Shown: in pieces, positions 10,585-19,619 of the stretch
Position numbering within the stretch: position 1 is the first letter of the stretch
How the letters are laid out: every line of letters starts with the position of its first letter
Origin: Psychrobacillus faecigallinarum
GTDB taxonomy: Bacteria; Bacillota; Bacilli; Bacillales_A; Planococcaceae
NCBI RefSeq assembly: GCF_014836595.1
Contig: NZ_JACSQO010000006.1
Coordinates: 141,983 to 205,982, forward strand
Direction of reading: 5' to 3'
DNA: 64,000 bases
The notes under the pieces: generated by a model
Database searches by the model: none
Told to the model about the DNA's origin: nothing
The model's input: the letters and a program-made list of their open reading frames with translations, nothing else
Translations under genes and position numbers: made by a program

Positions 10585-11259
10585 ATGTTTGAGCGTATGA
10601 AAGAAGATATAGAAGTGGTATTTGAGCAGGACCCAGCCGCAACCAGCAAGCTAGAGGTTGTTTTAACATATGCCGGTTTACATGCAATCTGGAGTCATCG
10701 GATAGCCCATGCCTTTTATAAAAAGAAATGGTACTTTCTTGCAAGGCTAATATCCCAAATAAGCAGATTCTTTACAGGTGTAGAAATCCATCCTGGAGCA
10801 GTAATTGGCAGACGTTTCTTTATTGATCATGGTTCAGGTGTTGTTATTGGAGAAACATGTGAAATAGGTGACGATTGTACCATATATCAAGGAGTAACTT
10901 TAGGTGGGACGGGAAAAGAAAAAGGAAAAAGACACCCTACACTTAAAAATAATGTCTTAGTAGCTACTGGAGCTAAAGTATTGGGTTCCATTACAATTGG
11001 CAACAACAGTAAGGTTGGAGCAGGCTCTGTAGTCTTAAAGGATGTTCCAGAGAACTCGACGGTAGTTGGAATACCAGGGGTAGTCGTTATTCAGGATGGC
11101 AAAAAGGTAAAGAGAAACTTAGACCATCAAGATTTACCGGATCCGTTCGCTGATCGCTGTAAGGAGATGGAAGGTAAGATTGTGTTGCTGCAGCAAGAAA
11201 TTGATCGACTGACAGAGGAAAAGGAGAGAGCTAATCGTCATGACAATTCAAATATTTAA
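10585..11259 (+). CDS. cysE: Serine O-acetyltransferase
   Basis: 224 residues from ATG 10585 after AAAGGAGTG; an upstream ATG at 10522 lies inside the T-box terminator and was rejected. It acetylates L-serine with acetyl-CoA, the first step of cysteine synthesis. Left-handed beta-helix hexapeptide repeats run from about residue 65 to 170 ([35 protein letters not shown]). Overlaps cysS by 20 bases, coupling cysteine synthesis with cysteinyl-tRNA synthesis under one T-box. Confidence 0.95.
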   Translation: MFERMKEDIEVVFEQDPAATSKLEVVLTYAGLHAIWSHRIAHAFYKKKWYFLARLISQISRFFTGVEIHPGAVIGRRFFIDHGSGVVIGETCEIGDDCTIYQGVTLGGTGKEKGKRHPTLKNNVLVATGAKVLGSITIGNNSKVGAGSVVLKDVPENSTVVGIPGVVVIQDGKKVKRNLDHQDLPDPFADRCKEMEGKIVLLQQEIDRLTEEKERANRHDNSNI

Positions 11260-12640
11260 TTCATTAAAACGTGAAAAAGAGCCTTTTGTGCCAATAGAAG
11301 AAGGAAAGGTAAAAATGTATGTATGTGGTCCAACGGTATATAACTATATTCACATTGGAAATGCTCGACCAGTTATTGTATATGATACTGTACGCAAATA
11401 TTTACAGTATCGTGGATATGACGTAACATTCGTATCAAACTTTACAGATGTAGATGACAAAATTATTAAAGCTGCAAATGAACTTGGAGAAGATGTATCC
11501 GAATTGACAAGTCGCTTTATCGATGCTTATTTTGCAGATGTAGAAGCTTTAGGATGCTCAAAAGCAGATTCCCATCCTCGTGTAACGGATCACATGGTGG
11601 AAATCATTGATTTTATAAAGGTATTAGTAGAAAAAGGCTATGCTTATGAATCACAAGGTGATGTCTATTATCGTACAAGAAAGTTCGAGGGCTACGGAAA
11701 GCTCTCCCATCAATCGGTGGATGACTTAAAAGTAGGGGCTCGTATTCAGAGAGGTGAAAAGAAAGAGGATGCATTAGATTTTGCCCTTTGGAAAGCTGCA
11801 AAGCCGTGTGAGATATTCTGGGAAAGCCCATGGGGTCAAGGTCGTCCGGGATGGCATATCGAATGTTCTGTTATGGCTCGTGAAATTTTAGGAGACACGA
11901 TTGATATTCACGCAGGAGGCCAGGATCTAACTTTCCCTCACCATGAAAATGAGATTGCTCAATCAGAGGCAAGGACCGGTAAGACATTTGCAAGATATTG
12001 GATGCATAACGGTTATATCAATATAGACAACGAAAAAATGTCTAAATCGCTCGGCAACTTCGTATTGGTGAATGATATCCGCAAGCAAATTGACCCACAA
12101 ATATTGCGTTTCTTTATGCTTAGTGTTCATTATCGTAATCCTATTAATTACTCACAGGAACTTGTGGAGCAAGCGGAGGCAGGTTTGGAACGTATCCGTA
12201 CCTCGTATGAAAATGTTCTTCATCGCTTAAAAACAACAGCGGATTTAGGTGATCAGCATGACATGTGGATGCACAAAATAGAGGAAGTAAAACAGCAATT
12301 TGAAATAGCGATGGATGACGATTTTAATACGGCAAATGGAATAGCTGCATTATTTGAGCTATCTAAATTAGCGAACACATATTTGTTAGAGAAGCAAACA
12401 TCTGAAGCAGTGCTAAAGCAATTTATTTCGATTTTAGATTCCTTAACAGCAGTTCTTGGAATTACCCTTTCTAAGGAGACAGAGGTCCTGGATGAGGAAA
12501 TCGATGCTCTTATCGAAGAACGAAATCAAGCGAGAAAAGATCGCAATTTTGTTCGTGCAGATGAAATTAGAGATCAACTAAAAGAAATGAATATTATTTT
12601 GGAAGATACTGCCCAAGGTATCCGATGGAAGAGAGGGTGA
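11240..12640 (+). CDS. cysS: Cysteinyl-tRNA synthetase
   Basis: 466 residues. Class I synthetase: [16 protein letters not shown] holds the zinc cysteine and the HIGH-type motif, further zinc ligands lie in WHIECSVMA and [12 protein letters not shown], and KMSKS is present as EKMSKSLGN. Starts inside the cysE 3' end, so the two are probably translationally coupled and share the cysteine T-box. Confidence 0.97.
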   Translation: MTIQIFNSLKREKEPFVPIEEGKVKMYVCGPTVYNYIHIGNARPVIVYDTVRKYLQYRGYDVTFVSNFTDVDDKIIKAANELGEDVSELTSRFIDAYFADVEALGCSKADSHPRVTDHMVEIIDFIKVLVEKGYAYESQGDVYYRTRKFEGYGKLSHQSVDDLKVGARIQRGEKKEDALDFALWKAAKPCEIFWESPWGQGRPGWHIECSVMAREILGDTIDIHAGGQDLTFPHHENEIAQSEARTGKTFARYWMHNGYINIDNEKMSKSLGNFVLVNDIRKQIDPQILRFFMLSVHYRNPINYSQELVEQAEAGLERIRTSYENVLHRLKTTADLGDQHDMWMHKIEEVKQQFEIAMDDDFNTANGIAALFELSKLANTYLLEKQTSEAVLKQFISILDSLTAVLGITLSKETEVLDEEIDALIEERNQARKDRNFVRADEIRDQLKEMNIILEDTAQGIRWKRG

Positions 12641-12644
12641 CCTT

Positions 12645-13064
12645 TTGTTAAACTTTAAAGTATCTGACGTAAAGCAACTTAATTCCTTGGCCTTAGCTTA
12701 TATGGGAGATGCGGTGTTCGAGCAAGTTGTGCGCGAACACCTCATCCGCTCGGGGCGTGTAAGACCGAATATCCTGCATAAGGAAGGAACAAAGTATGTA
12801 TCTGCCAAGGCGCAAGCGATGATAGTGAAAGAAATGTTAAACACTAAATTTTTGACAGAGGAAGAGGAGGCTGTTTTAAGAAGAGGCAGAAATGCCAAAT
12901 CTGGAACTGTCCCTAAAAATACAGACGTTTTAACGTATCATTATAGTACCGCGTTTGAAGCAGTTATTGGAAGCTTATACTTAAGTGAGCAAGCAGAACG
13001 CCTGCAAGAGGTCCTGAATTTTTCCATTGACTTCATTGATGGACAGAAAGGAGAGAAAAAATAA
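12645..13064 (+). CDS. mrnC: Mini-ribonuclease III
   Basis: 139 residues with TTG start. Single RNase III catalytic domain without a double-stranded RNA-binding domain: the signature [10 protein letters not shown] is near residue 22 and a second conserved helix ([16 protein letters not shown]) follows. Matures the ends of 23S rRNA in B. subtilis. Overlaps rlmB by one base, placing two 23S rRNA-acting enzymes together. Confidence 0.94.
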   Translation: MLNFKVSDVKQLNSLALAYMGDAVFEQVVREHLIRSGRVRPNILHKEGTKYVSAKAQAMIVKEMLNTKFLTEEEEAVLRRGRNAKSGTVPKNTDVLTYHYSTAFEAVIGSLYLSEQAERLQEVLNFSIDFIDGQKGEKK

Positions 13065-13825
13065 TGGCTGATCAAACAGAACAAACAGGAGAAATTATTG
13101 CTGGTAAAAACCCTGTAGTAGAGGCATTACGTTCAGGAAGAGATATGAACAAAGTGTGGATAGCGGAAGGCATCCAAAAAAGTGGAGTGACGGAAATTAT
13201 TCAACTGGCAAAGGAGGCTGGCATTATTGTTCAGTTCGTACCAAAGAAAAAACTGGATAATTTAACCGATGCAAATCATCAAGGAATTGTTGCATCTGTT
13301 GCTGCCTATAAATATGCGGAATTAGACGATTTGTTTAATCTAGCTGCGAGTAAAAAAGAGGATCCTCTCTTTATTATTTTGGATGAAATTGAAGATCCGC
13401 ATAACCTAGGGTCCATTATGCGAACTGCAGATGCGGTAGGAGCGCATGGTATTATCATTCCGAAGCGAAGAGCGGTTGGTTTAACTGCAGTCGTAGCAAA
13501 AGCATCTACAGGTGCTATTGAGCATATACCGGTTTATCGTGCAGGAAATTTGGCGCAAACAGTGGACGAGCTCAAGGAGCGTGGGGTATGGATTGCAGGT
13601 ACGGATGCTGCCAAATCTACAGACTATAGAAATATGGATGCCACACTTCCACTAGCTCTAATAATCGGCAGTGAAGGAAAAGGGATGAGCCGATTGTTAA
13701 AAGATAAATGCGACTTTCTTTACCATTTGCCGATGGTTGGTCATGTAACTAGCTTGAATGCGTCAGTTGCTGCGTCGATACTTCTTTATGAAATATTGCG
13801 CGTAAGAAACCCGCTCAAAGGATAG
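13064..13825 (+). CDS. rlmB: 23S rRNA 2'-O-ribose methyltransferase, SpoU/TrmH family (RlmB)
   Basis: 253 residues. N-terminal substrate-binding domain (GKNPVVEALRSGRDM) followed by a SPOUT knot: EDPHNLGSIMRTADAVGAHG, IIGSEGKGM and SLNASVAASILLYE are the three family motifs. Family members methylate 23S rRNA; the exact nucleotide (Gm2251-type) is inferred from homology. Five bases upstream of rae1. Confidence 0.93.
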   Translation: MADQTEQTGEIIAGKNPVVEALRSGRDMNKVWIAEGIQKSGVTEIIQLAKEAGIIVQFVPKKKLDNLTDANHQGIVASVAAYKYAELDDLFNLAASKKEDPLFIILDEIEDPHNLGSIMRTADAVGAHGIIIPKRRAVGLTAVVAKASTGAIEHIPVYRAGNLAQTVDELKERGVWIAGTDAAKSTDYRNMDATLPLALIIGSEGKGMSRLLKDKCDFLYHLPMVGHVTSLNASVAASILLYEILRVRNPLKG

Positions 13826-13829
13826 GATT

Positions 13830-14339
13830 ATGCAAATTCTACTTGTCGATGGTTATAACATCATCGGCGCATGGAGCGAGTTAAGAAAACTAAAAAAAGA
13901 TAAATTACTAGATGCTAGAGATAGACTAATCGAGCAAATGGCGGAGTATAAAGCATTTACCGGTATTCGAGTAATAGTTGTGTTTGATGCTCACTTAGTA
14001 CCGGGTATAGAAAACAAAAAGAAGCAGTATGATGTTGAAATTATCTATACGAGAGAAAATGAAACAGCAGACGAACGGATTGAAAAGCTAACCCGAGAGC
14101 TAAGTGGAAGGCGAGTGCAAATCTATGTAGCCACCTCTGATATGACAGAACAAAGGGTCATATTTGGACAAGGTGCGCTAAGAAAATCTGCTAGAGAACT
14201 AGAAATTGAAATGCTTTCTATTTCCTCGAATATTACGAAAAAAGTGAAGAATATCCAAGAGAATAAGCCAACTTCGACAATTATTTTATCGGAGGAAGTA
14301 GCGGAAATTTTCGAAAAATGGCGAAGAGGAATGAAATGA
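13830..14339 (+). CDS. rae1: Rae1 (YacP), ribosome-associated A-site endoribonuclease
   Basis: 169 residues. NYN/PIN-like nuclease fold starting with LLVDGYNIIGAW, with later acidic positions in VVFDAH and TSDMTEQ. The B. subtilis homologue cleaves mRNA in the ribosomal A site. Placement between rlmB and sigH is as in B. subtilis. Confidence 0.92.
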   Translation: MQILLVDGYNIIGAWSELRKLKKDKLLDARDRLIEQMAEYKAFTGIRVIVVFDAHLVPGIENKKKQYDVEIIYTRENETADERIEKLTRELSGRRVQIYVATSDMTEQRVIFGQGALRKSARELEIEMLSISSNITKKVKNIQENKPTSTIILSEEVAEIFEKWRRGMK

Positions 14340-14343
14340 CTCA

Positions 14344-14373
14344 TTGACGCTATAAATTTGCTTCCTGTATACT
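14344..14373 (+). promoter_or_regulatory. Sigma-A promoter upstream of sigH
   Basis: TTGACG, 18-base spacer, TATACT (14368-14373). A transcript would begin about 14380, downstream of the ATG at 14375 and upstream of the TTG at 14411, so it also helps choose the sigH start. Confidence 0.7.
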
Positions 14374-14410
14374 GATGGTAAATATGTCTAATTTAGCTGA
14401 GGTGACTTCA

Positions 14411-15055
14411 TTGGAAAAAACAGAGCTGGATCTACAACAATTGGATAGTTTACTAGATGAAGAGCTTGTAGAGATGGTTCATCAAGGAAACACTGAAGCG
14501 CTAGATTATTTGATAACGAAATACCGATCATTTGTAAGAATGAAAGGTAGATCCTATTTTTTAATAGGTGCTGATAGAGAAGATATTCTGCAAGAAGGAA
14601 TGATTGGTTTATATAAGGCGATTCGAGATTTTAGAGAAGAGAAACTTTCATCTTTTAGAGCTTTTGCTGAACTCTGTATAACTAGACAGATTATTACTGC
14701 TATTAAAACAGCTACTAGGCAAAAACATATCCCGCTTAATTCTTATATTTCCTTGGACAAGCCTATCTATGATGAAGAATCAGATCGAACTCTAATGGAT
14801 ATGATTGCTGGCTCAGTTGTAGACGATCCTGAAGAATTAATCATAAATAGAGAGAATTATGATTACATTGAAGGTAAAATGGGAGAGATATTAAGTGAAC
14901 TAGAGCAGCAAGTGCTCGCCTTGTATTTAGATGGACAGTCCTACCAAGAAATTTCTGAAGAATTGAATCGTCATGTTAAATCTATAGACAACGCGTTACA
15001 GCGAGTAAAACGTAAACTGGAGCGTTATATGGAAATTGGAAGTAATTATGCATAA
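14411..15055 (+). CDS. sigH: RNA polymerase sigma-H factor
   Basis: 214 residues from TTG 14411 (GAGGTG ribosome site); B. subtilis SigH has 218. Region 2 (DREDILQEGMIGLYKAIRDF, core binding and -10 recognition) and region 4 helix-turn-helix (LDGQSYQEISEELNRHVKSID) are intact. It directs early sporulation and transition-state transcription, fitting the sporulation genes elsewhere in the window. The ATG at 14375 was rejected because it falls at the edge of the sigma-A promoter. Confidence 0.95.
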   Translation: MEKTELDLQQLDSLLDEELVEMVHQGNTEALDYLITKYRSFVRMKGRSYFLIGADREDILQEGMIGLYKAIRDFREEKLSSFRAFAELCITRQIITAIKTATRQKHIPLNSYISLDKPIYDEESDRTLMDMIAGSVVDDPEELIINRENYDYIEGKMGEILSELEQQVLALYLDGQSYQEISEELNRHVKSIDNALQRVKRKLERYMEIGSNYA

Positions 15056-15129
15056 TTTGGGATTTTGTTGACATGGTATGGCGAAGGTGATAATCTTGAA
15101 AAAGACTTATACGCCGAAAAGGTGAGAAA

Positions 15130-15279
15130 ATGACTAAGAAAATTGTCTTGAGTTGCGTAGAATGTGGTAACCGCAATTATACAGTCCCTGCATCTAAAGA
15201 TACCGGTTCTGTTCGCATAGAAAGAAAAAAGTATTGCACGCATTGTAATGCTCATACAGTACACAAACAAACGATATGA
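15130..15279 (+). CDS. rpmG: Ribosomal protein L33 (zinc-binding form)
   Basis: 49 residues, ATG after AAGGTGAG. Two cysteine pairs (CVECG and CTHC) mark the zinc-binding paralogue of L33, which is usually the one replaced by a cysteine-free form under zinc limitation. It sits between sigH and secE as in B. subtilis. Confidence 0.93.
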   Translation: MTKKIVLSCVECGNRNYTVPASKDTGSVRIERKKYCTHCNAHTVHKQTI

Positions 15280-15322
15280 GTATAGAAGTAAGATAGATTT
15301 TCCATGTGGAGGTTTAGCTAAA

Positions 15323-15508
15323 ATGGCTAATATTGGTGGTTTTTTTAAAAACGTAGTATCAGAAATGAGAAAAGTAAGCTGGCCAAAACGTAAAGAGTTA
15401 ACACGCTATACAATCATTGTGCTTGCAACAGTAGTGGTTATGGCTGTATTCTTTGCAGTAGTAGACTTAGGAATTTCTGAATTGTTCCGTTGGTACTTGG
15501 AGTTATAG
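15323..15508 (+). CDS. secE: SecE subunit of the Sec translocon
   Basis: 61 residues from ATG 15323 after GTGGAGG; a longer frame starting at 15248 overlaps rpmG and was rejected. Amphipathic N-terminal helix with EMRKVSWPKRKEL, then one membrane helix. Partners SecY (encoded at 47397) in the protein-conducting channel. Confidence 0.95.
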   Translation: MANIGGFFKNVVSEMRKVSWPKRKELTRYTIIVLATVVVMAVFFAVVDLGISELFRWYLEL

Positions 15509-15535
15509 GTTTGTAGCATGTAAATATTTGAAAAT

Positions 15536-15565
15536 AGCCCGTCTTAGTCAACGAACGGGTTTTTT
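15536..15565 (+). terminator. Hairpin terminator between secE and nusG
   Basis: Short stem AGCCCGT / ACGGGT with a 12-base loop followed by six T. Probably partial, since nusG follows within 50 bases on the same strand. Confidence 0.6.
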
Positions 15566-15610
15566 CATTTGTCTTAGAAAAGGAGGGAAGGACGCTTAAG
15601 TCCCGACACT

Positions 15611-16144
15611 ATGGAAAAAAATTGGTATGTTGTTCATACGTACTCTGGGTATGAAAATAAAGTAAAAGCAAATTTAGAAAAACGCGTAGAAACAATGGGG
15701 ATGTCTGATAAGATATTCCGAGTGTTCATCCCTGAACAAGAAGAAACAGATTTCAAAGATGGGAAAAAACGTGTAGTAACTAGAAAAACATTTCCAGGAT
15801 ATGTTTTTGTTGAGTTAATCATGACAGACGATGCTTGGTATGTAGTGAGAAACACACCTGGTGTTACTGGCTTCCTTGGTTCATCAGGCGGCGGTACAAA
15901 ACCAACTCCTCTTGCTCCAGAAGAAGTTCAATCCATGTTAAAACAAATGGGTATGAATGATCGCAAAGTTGAAGTAGACTTCTCCATCGGAGAATTGGTA
16001 GAAGTATTAGAAGGACCATTTGCGCATTTCCAAGGTAAAGTAGAAGCTATTGAAGCCGAAAAAGGCAAAGTGACTGTTTCTATCGATATGTTTGGTCGCG
16101 AAACAAATATGGAACTAGATTTCGAACAAGTAATCAAAGTATAA
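15611..16144 (+). CDS. nusG: Transcription elongation/pausing factor NusG
   Basis: 177 residues. NGN domain (WYVVHTYSGYENKVKANLEKR, then PGYVFVE and VVRNTPGVTGF) and a C-terminal KOW domain (PFAHFQGKVEAIEAEKGKVTVS). The start is fixed by homology, but the only ribosome site, AGGAGGG at 15581-15587, is 23 bases upstream; a small GGAC-GCTTAA-GTCC hairpin between them could shorten the effective distance to about 9 bases. Confidence 0.96.
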   Translation: MEKNWYVVHTYSGYENKVKANLEKRVETMGMSDKIFRVFIPEQEETDFKDGKKRVVTRKTFPGYVFVELIMTDDAWYVVRNTPGVTGFLGSSGGGTKPTPLAPEEVQSMLKQMGMNDRKVEVDFSIGELVEVLEGPFAHFQGKVEAIEAEKGKVTVSIDMFGRETNMELDFEQVIKV

Positions 16145-16254
16145 TTTATTACTTGCTAAAAAAATGGATAAGTGGTATCATTTCAAAGGTCAGACTGAAA
16201 AAAAGTCTGCATGAATTTTCTAAATGTTATCAGCGCAGAGCTGAGAGACAGATA

Positions 16255-16300
16255 TTTGAGTGGGAGGGGCAACCCAATTACCACATCACGGACTTAAGGA
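16255..16300 (+). promoter_or_regulatory. rplK leader hairpin (candidate autoregulatory site)
   Basis: GTGG (16260-16263) pairs with CCAC (16281-16284) around an inner GGG/CCC pairing, followed by ATCACGG and the rplK ribosome site. I recall nearly the same leader upstream of rplK in other Bacillales, which suggests ribosomal-protein feedback; the ligand (L1 or L11) is not decided by sequence. Confidence 0.5.
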
Positions 16301-16310
16301 GGTGTGTCTC

Positions 16311-16736
16311 GTGGCTAAAAAAGTGATTAAAGTTGTAAAATTACAAATTCCTGCTGGTAAAGCAAATCCAGCGCCACCGGTTGGTCCTGCATTAGGACAA
16401 GCGGGTGTTAACATCATGGGATTCTGTAAGGAGTTCAACGCACGTACTGCTGATCAAGCAGGTCTAATCATTCCGGTTGAAATTTCTGTATTTGAAGACC
16501 GTTCATTTACTTTCATTACAAAAACTCCGCCGGCAGCAGTGTTACTTAAAGTAGCAGCAGGAATTCAATCTGGATCAGGTGAACCAAACCGCGTTAAAGT
16601 GGCGACAGTTAAACGTGATAAAGTTCGCGAAATCGCTGAACAAAAAATGCCAGATCTAAACGCTGCATCTGTTGAAACAGCTATGTTGATGGTTGAAGGT
16701 ACAGCACGTAGCATGGGTATTACGATCGAAGACTAA
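16311..16736 (+). CDS. rplK: Ribosomal protein L11
   Basis: 141 residues from GTG 16311 after AAGGAGGTG, exactly the family length; the longer frame from 16260 lies in the leader. N-terminal [22 protein letters not shown] binds release/elongation factor region and C-terminal domain binds 23S rRNA helices 43-44 (GTARSMGI). Needed for the stringent response sensing by RelA in this family. Confidence 0.97.
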   Translation: MAKKVIKVVKLQIPAGKANPAPPVGPALGQAGVNIMGFCKEFNARTADQAGLIIPVEISVFEDRSFTFITKTPPAAVLLKVAAGIQSGSGEPNRVKVATVKRDKVREIAEQKMPDLNAASVETAMLMVEGTARSMGITIED

Positions 16737-16776
16737 TACTTAATGTGATTTTGATATGACGCAATTGTTTTTTTGG

Positions 16777-16812
16777 AAGGTTGTAGTTGTTCCTAAGAAT
16801 AACTGCAACCTT
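16777..16812 (+). promoter_or_regulatory. Long hairpin in the rplK-rplA intergenic region
   Basis: 16 consecutive base pairs including G-U wobbles (16777-16792 with 16797-16812) and a CTAA loop. No T run follows, so it is less likely a terminator than an L1 target or mRNA-processing structure before rplA. Confidence 0.55.
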
Positions 16813-16864
16813 TACACGTGGGAGGTTTATTCCGCTAAAACCACTATCAAGGAGGACATTTTAA

Positions 16865-17557
16865 ATGGCTAACAAAGGTAAAAAGTTACAAGAAGCTGCT
16901 AAATTAGTTGATAAAAATACATTGTATTCAGCTAAAGAAGCAATCGAGCTTGCTAAAAAAACTAGCACAGTTAATTTCGACGCAACAGTTGAAGTTGCTT
17001 TCCGTCTAGGAATCGATACTCGTAAAAACGACCAACAAATCCGTGGGGCAGTAGTTCTTCCAAACGGAACTGGTAAAACTCAACGCGTATTAGTTTTCGC
17101 TAAAGGTGAAAAACTTAAAGAAGCTGAAGCTGCTGGTGCAGACTATGCAGGTGATGTGGAATACATCAACAAAATCCAACAAGGATGGTTTGACTTCGAT
17201 GTAATCGTAGCTACTCCTGACATGATGGGTGAAGTTGGTAAAATCGGTCGCGTACTTGGACCAAAAGGTTTAATGCCAAACCCTAAAACTGGTACTGTTA
17301 CATTTGATGTAACTAAAGCTATCGAAGAAATCAAAGCTGGTAAAGTAGAATACCGTGCTGACAAAGCAGGGATCATTCACGCTCCAATCGGAAAAGTTTC
17401 TTTCGAAGACGACAAATTAGTAGAAAACTTTATGTCTGTATTTGAAGTAGTTCAAAAAGCTAAGCCTGCTGCTTCAAAAGGTATTTACATGAAGTCTGTA
17501 AATGTTACAACTACTATGGGTCCAGCTATTAAAGTTGATGCTTCATCAGTAAAATAA
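16865..17557 (+). CDS. rplA: Ribosomal protein L1
   Basis: 230 residues, family length, ATG after AAGGAGGAC. Signature [19 protein letters not shown] around residue 125. Forms the mobile L1 stalk near the E site and in many bacteria represses its own operon. Confidence 0.97.
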   Translation: MANKGKKLQEAAKLVDKNTLYSAKEAIELAKKTSTVNFDATVEVAFRLGIDTRKNDQQIRGAVVLPNGTGKTQRVLVFAKGEKLKEAEAAGADYAGDVEYINKIQQGWFDFDVIVATPDMMGEVGKIGRVLGPKGLMPNPKTGTVTFDVTKAIEEIKAGKVEYRADKAGIIHAPIGKVSFEDDKLVENFMSVFEVVQKAKPAASKGIYMKSVNVTTTMGPAIKVDASSVK

Positions 17558-17560
17558 TAA

Positions 17561-17590
17561 TTGACAACCTAATAGTCTATCTGTTAAGAT
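17561..17590 (+). promoter_or_regulatory. Sigma-A promoter of rplJ-rplL
   Basis: Perfect TTGACA, 18-base spacer, TAAGAT. It begins three bases after the rplA stop and drives the L10 leader. Confidence 0.75.
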
Positions 17591-17611
17591 GACTTTTGTT
17601 GTGAAATATAC

Positions 17612-17738
17612 ATTTGTACCGAAGACAGTAGGAGCGACTTGTCGCTTAATATCCTACCGAGGACACGTAAATTCAGATTCTAATTAGATGATGACTTTCT
17701 GCCTCTGTGTCTATCCGTAGATCAGAGGCTTTTCTTTT
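17612..17738 (+). promoter_or_regulatory. L10 ribosomal-protein leader with attenuator
   Basis: Contains the conserved GACAGTAGGAG ... TTAATATCCTACCGAGGACA stem of the L10 leader family, then a terminator stem GCCTCTG (17701-17707) / CAGAGGC (17723-17729) with a T-rich tail. By family knowledge the L10-L7/L12 complex binds the leader and lowers rplJ-rplL expression. Confidence 0.85.
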
Positions 17739-17777
17739 GTCGGTATAAATGGCCCAATTCTTATAGGAGGTGCCAAG

Positions 17778-18278
17778 ATGAGCAAAGCAATTGAAACGAA
17801 AAAAGTGATTGTAGACGACATTGCAGAGAAATTTAAAGCTGCTGCTTCAGTAGTTGTAGTAGACTACCGTGGTTTAAATGTTGCTCAAGTTACAGAATTA
17901 CGTAAACAACTTCGTGAAGCTGGCGTTGAGTTCAAAGTTTATAAAAACTCACTTACACGTCGTGCGACTGAAATCGCTGGAGTTGATGCAATTAACGAAT
18001 TCTTAGTTGGACCAAATGCTGTTGCATTCTCTAACGAAGACGTAGTTGCTCCTGCAAAAATCATTAATGATTTTGCTAAAAAGAACGAACAATTAGAAAT
18101 TAAAGCAGGGATCATCGAAGGAAACGTATCTTCAGCAGAAGATGTAAAAGCTTTAGCAGAACTTCCATCACGCGAAGGACTACTATCTATGCTTTTATCT
18201 GTACTTCAAGCTCCAGTGCGCAATTTCGCACTTGCAACAAAAGCTGTTGCAGAACAAAAAGAAGAGCAAGGCGCATAA
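17778..18278 (+). CDS. rplJ: Ribosomal protein L10
   Basis: 166 residues, ATG after AGGAGGTG. N-terminal rRNA-binding domain ([24 protein letters not shown] split by family) and a C-terminal helix that carries L7/L12 dimers. Followed 70 bases later by rplL, its stalk partner. Confidence 0.97.
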   Translation: MSKAIETKKVIVDDIAEKFKAAASVVVVDYRGLNVAQVTELRKQLREAGVEFKVYKNSLTRRATEIAGVDAINEFLVGPNAVAFSNEDVVAPAKIINDFAKKNEQLEIKAGIIEGNVSSAEDVKALAELPSREGLLSMLLSVLQAPVRNFALATKAVAEQKEEQGA

Positions 18279-18348
18279 TTCCTTATGGAACTTTGCACAA
18301 AAATCGGCTAATAGCCTAAAACATATCCAATAATAGGAGGAAAATAAA

Positions 18349-18711
18349 ATGAACAACGAGCAAATCTTAGAAGCTATCAAATCAATGACAGTTCTTGAAT
18401 TAAACGACTTAGTAAAAGCAATTGAAGAAGAATTTGGTGTTACTGCTGCTGCACCTGTAGCTGTAGCTGCTGGTGGCGGTGCTGCTGCTGCTGAAGAAAA
18501 AACTGAATTTGACGTTATCCTTGCATCTGCAGGAGACCAAAAAATTAAAGTAATCAAAGTAGTTCGCGAAATCACTGGTCTTGGCTTGAAAGAAGCTAAA
18601 GAAGTAGTTGACAACGCTCCAAAAGCACTTAAAGAAGGCGTATCTAAAGAAGATGCAGAAGCTATGAAAGCACAACTTGAAGAAGTTGGAGCAAACGTAG
18701 AAGTTAAGTAA
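18349..18711 (+). CDS. rplL: Ribosomal protein L7/L12
   Basis: 120 residues. N-terminal dimerisation domain (residues 1-35), alanine/glycine-rich hinge, and the globular C-terminal factor-binding domain with [19 protein letters not shown]. Multi-copy stalk protein that recruits EF-Tu and EF-G. A strong terminator follows. Confidence 0.97.
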   Translation: MNNEQILEAIKSMTVLELNDLVKAIEEEFGVTAAAPVAVAAGGGAAAAEEKTEFDVILASAGDQKIKVIKVVREITGLGLKEAKEVVDNAPKALKEGVSKEDAEAMKAQLEEVGANVEVK

Positions 18712-18730
18712 TTTTTGGTACAACTCGGGG

Positions 18731-18763
18731 AAAAAGCTCGTCTTTAAACGACGAGCTTTTCTT
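18731..18763 (+). terminator. Intrinsic terminator after rplL
   Basis: Stem AAAAGCTCGTC / GACGAGCTTTT with a 7-base loop and continuing T-rich tail. Confidence 0.88.
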
Positions 18764-18788
18764 CGTATGTATGATGGAGGGTTAAACG

Positions 18789-19391
18789 GTGTCTGAACAT
18801 TATTATTCTAGAAAACCTCAAACGGAAAGTAAGCCACAACATTGGAACTTTAAATTGCTAGGCCGTAATTTTCGATTTGAAACAGATGCTGGTGTTTTTA
18901 GTAAGAGCGAAGTAGATTTTGGCTCCCGTGTATTAATCGATGCTTTCAAAGCGCCAGATCAAGAGGGAGACTTCTTGGATGTTGGTTGTGGCTATGGTCC
19001 GATTGGGCTTGCCATTGCAAAAGCAAATGAAGAAAGAACAGTTCATTTAGTAGATGTTAACACGCGTGCAATCCAACTTGCAGTAAAAAATGCGGCTGCT
19101 AACGGGGTACAAAATGTGCGAATCTATGAAAGTGATGGGTTGTCAGCAGTGGAAACTGCAAACTTTGCGGCTATTATAACTAATCCACCCATTCGCGCTG
19201 GAAAAGAGACTATATTTCGTTTCTATAAAGATTCCTTTGAAAAATTAGTTTCAGGGGGAGAATTGTGGGTTGTCATTCAAAAGAAACAAGGGGCACCATC
19301 TACTTTTAGTTTTTTAGAAGAGATTTTTGGTCAAGTGGAAGTTGTGAACAAAGAAAAAGGTTATTGGATTATAAAGGGTACAAAAGATTGA
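18789..19391 (+). CDS. Class I SAM-dependent methyltransferase, RsmC/YbxB-like
   Basis: 200 residues, GTG start after ATGGAGGG. SAM motif LDVGCGYGPIGLAIA and the catalytic NPPIRAGK motif place it with small-subunit rRNA guanine-N2 methyltransferases (RsmC family). The single-domain form sits between rplL and rpoB in many Bacillales (ybxB in B. subtilis). The methylated nucleotide cannot be read from sequence. Confidence 0.85.
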   Translation: MSEHYYSRKPQTESKPQHWNFKLLGRNFRFETDAGVFSKSEVDFGSRVLIDAFKAPDQEGDFLDVGCGYGPIGLAIAKANEERTVHLVDVNTRAIQLAVKNAAANGVQNVRIYESDGLSAVETANFAAIITNPPIRAGKETIFRFYKDSFEKLVSGGELWVVIQKKQGAPSTFSFLEEIFGQVEVVNKEKGYWIIKGTKD

Positions 19392-19392
19392 C

Positions 19393-19419
19393 TTGACAAA
19401 ATCGCTATGATATTATAAT
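19393..19419 (+). promoter_or_regulatory. Candidate promoter upstream of rpoB
   Basis: Perfect TTGACA and TATAAT hexamers, but the spacer is only 15 bases. An overlapping TTGACT at 19388 gives 20 bases. It would add transcription to rpoBC beyond read-through from rplJL. Confidence 0.5.
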
Positions 19420-19517
19420 AAAATGCAAAAATATTATTTTGAGGACTTATGCCCTTTTGTATAAAGGCTATACTTTATGGGTATACTGGCCGAGAAAAAG
19501 TTTGGTGAATCAAAAAT

Positions 19518-19547
19518 GAGCTCTTATTAAGAACTCGTTTTCTTTTT
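19518..19547 (+). terminator. Attenuator-like hairpin in the rpoB leader
   Basis: GAGCTCTT / AAGAACTC (seven of eight pairs) with GTTTTCTTTTT after it, about 70 bases before rpoB. A partial terminator here would set the ratio of RNA polymerase subunits to L7/L12. Confidence 0.5.
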
Positions 19548-19619
19548 GTCTTTCGATATCATACACCAAAATGTCTATATCGAAAAGACCTATTATCGCT
19601 TTATTGAGGGGTGAATGAG

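Noticed and set aside
18195..18614. 139-residue minus-strand frame opposite rplJ-rplL
   Set aside because: Shadow of the alanine-rich rplL coding sequence; low-complexity translation without domain features.
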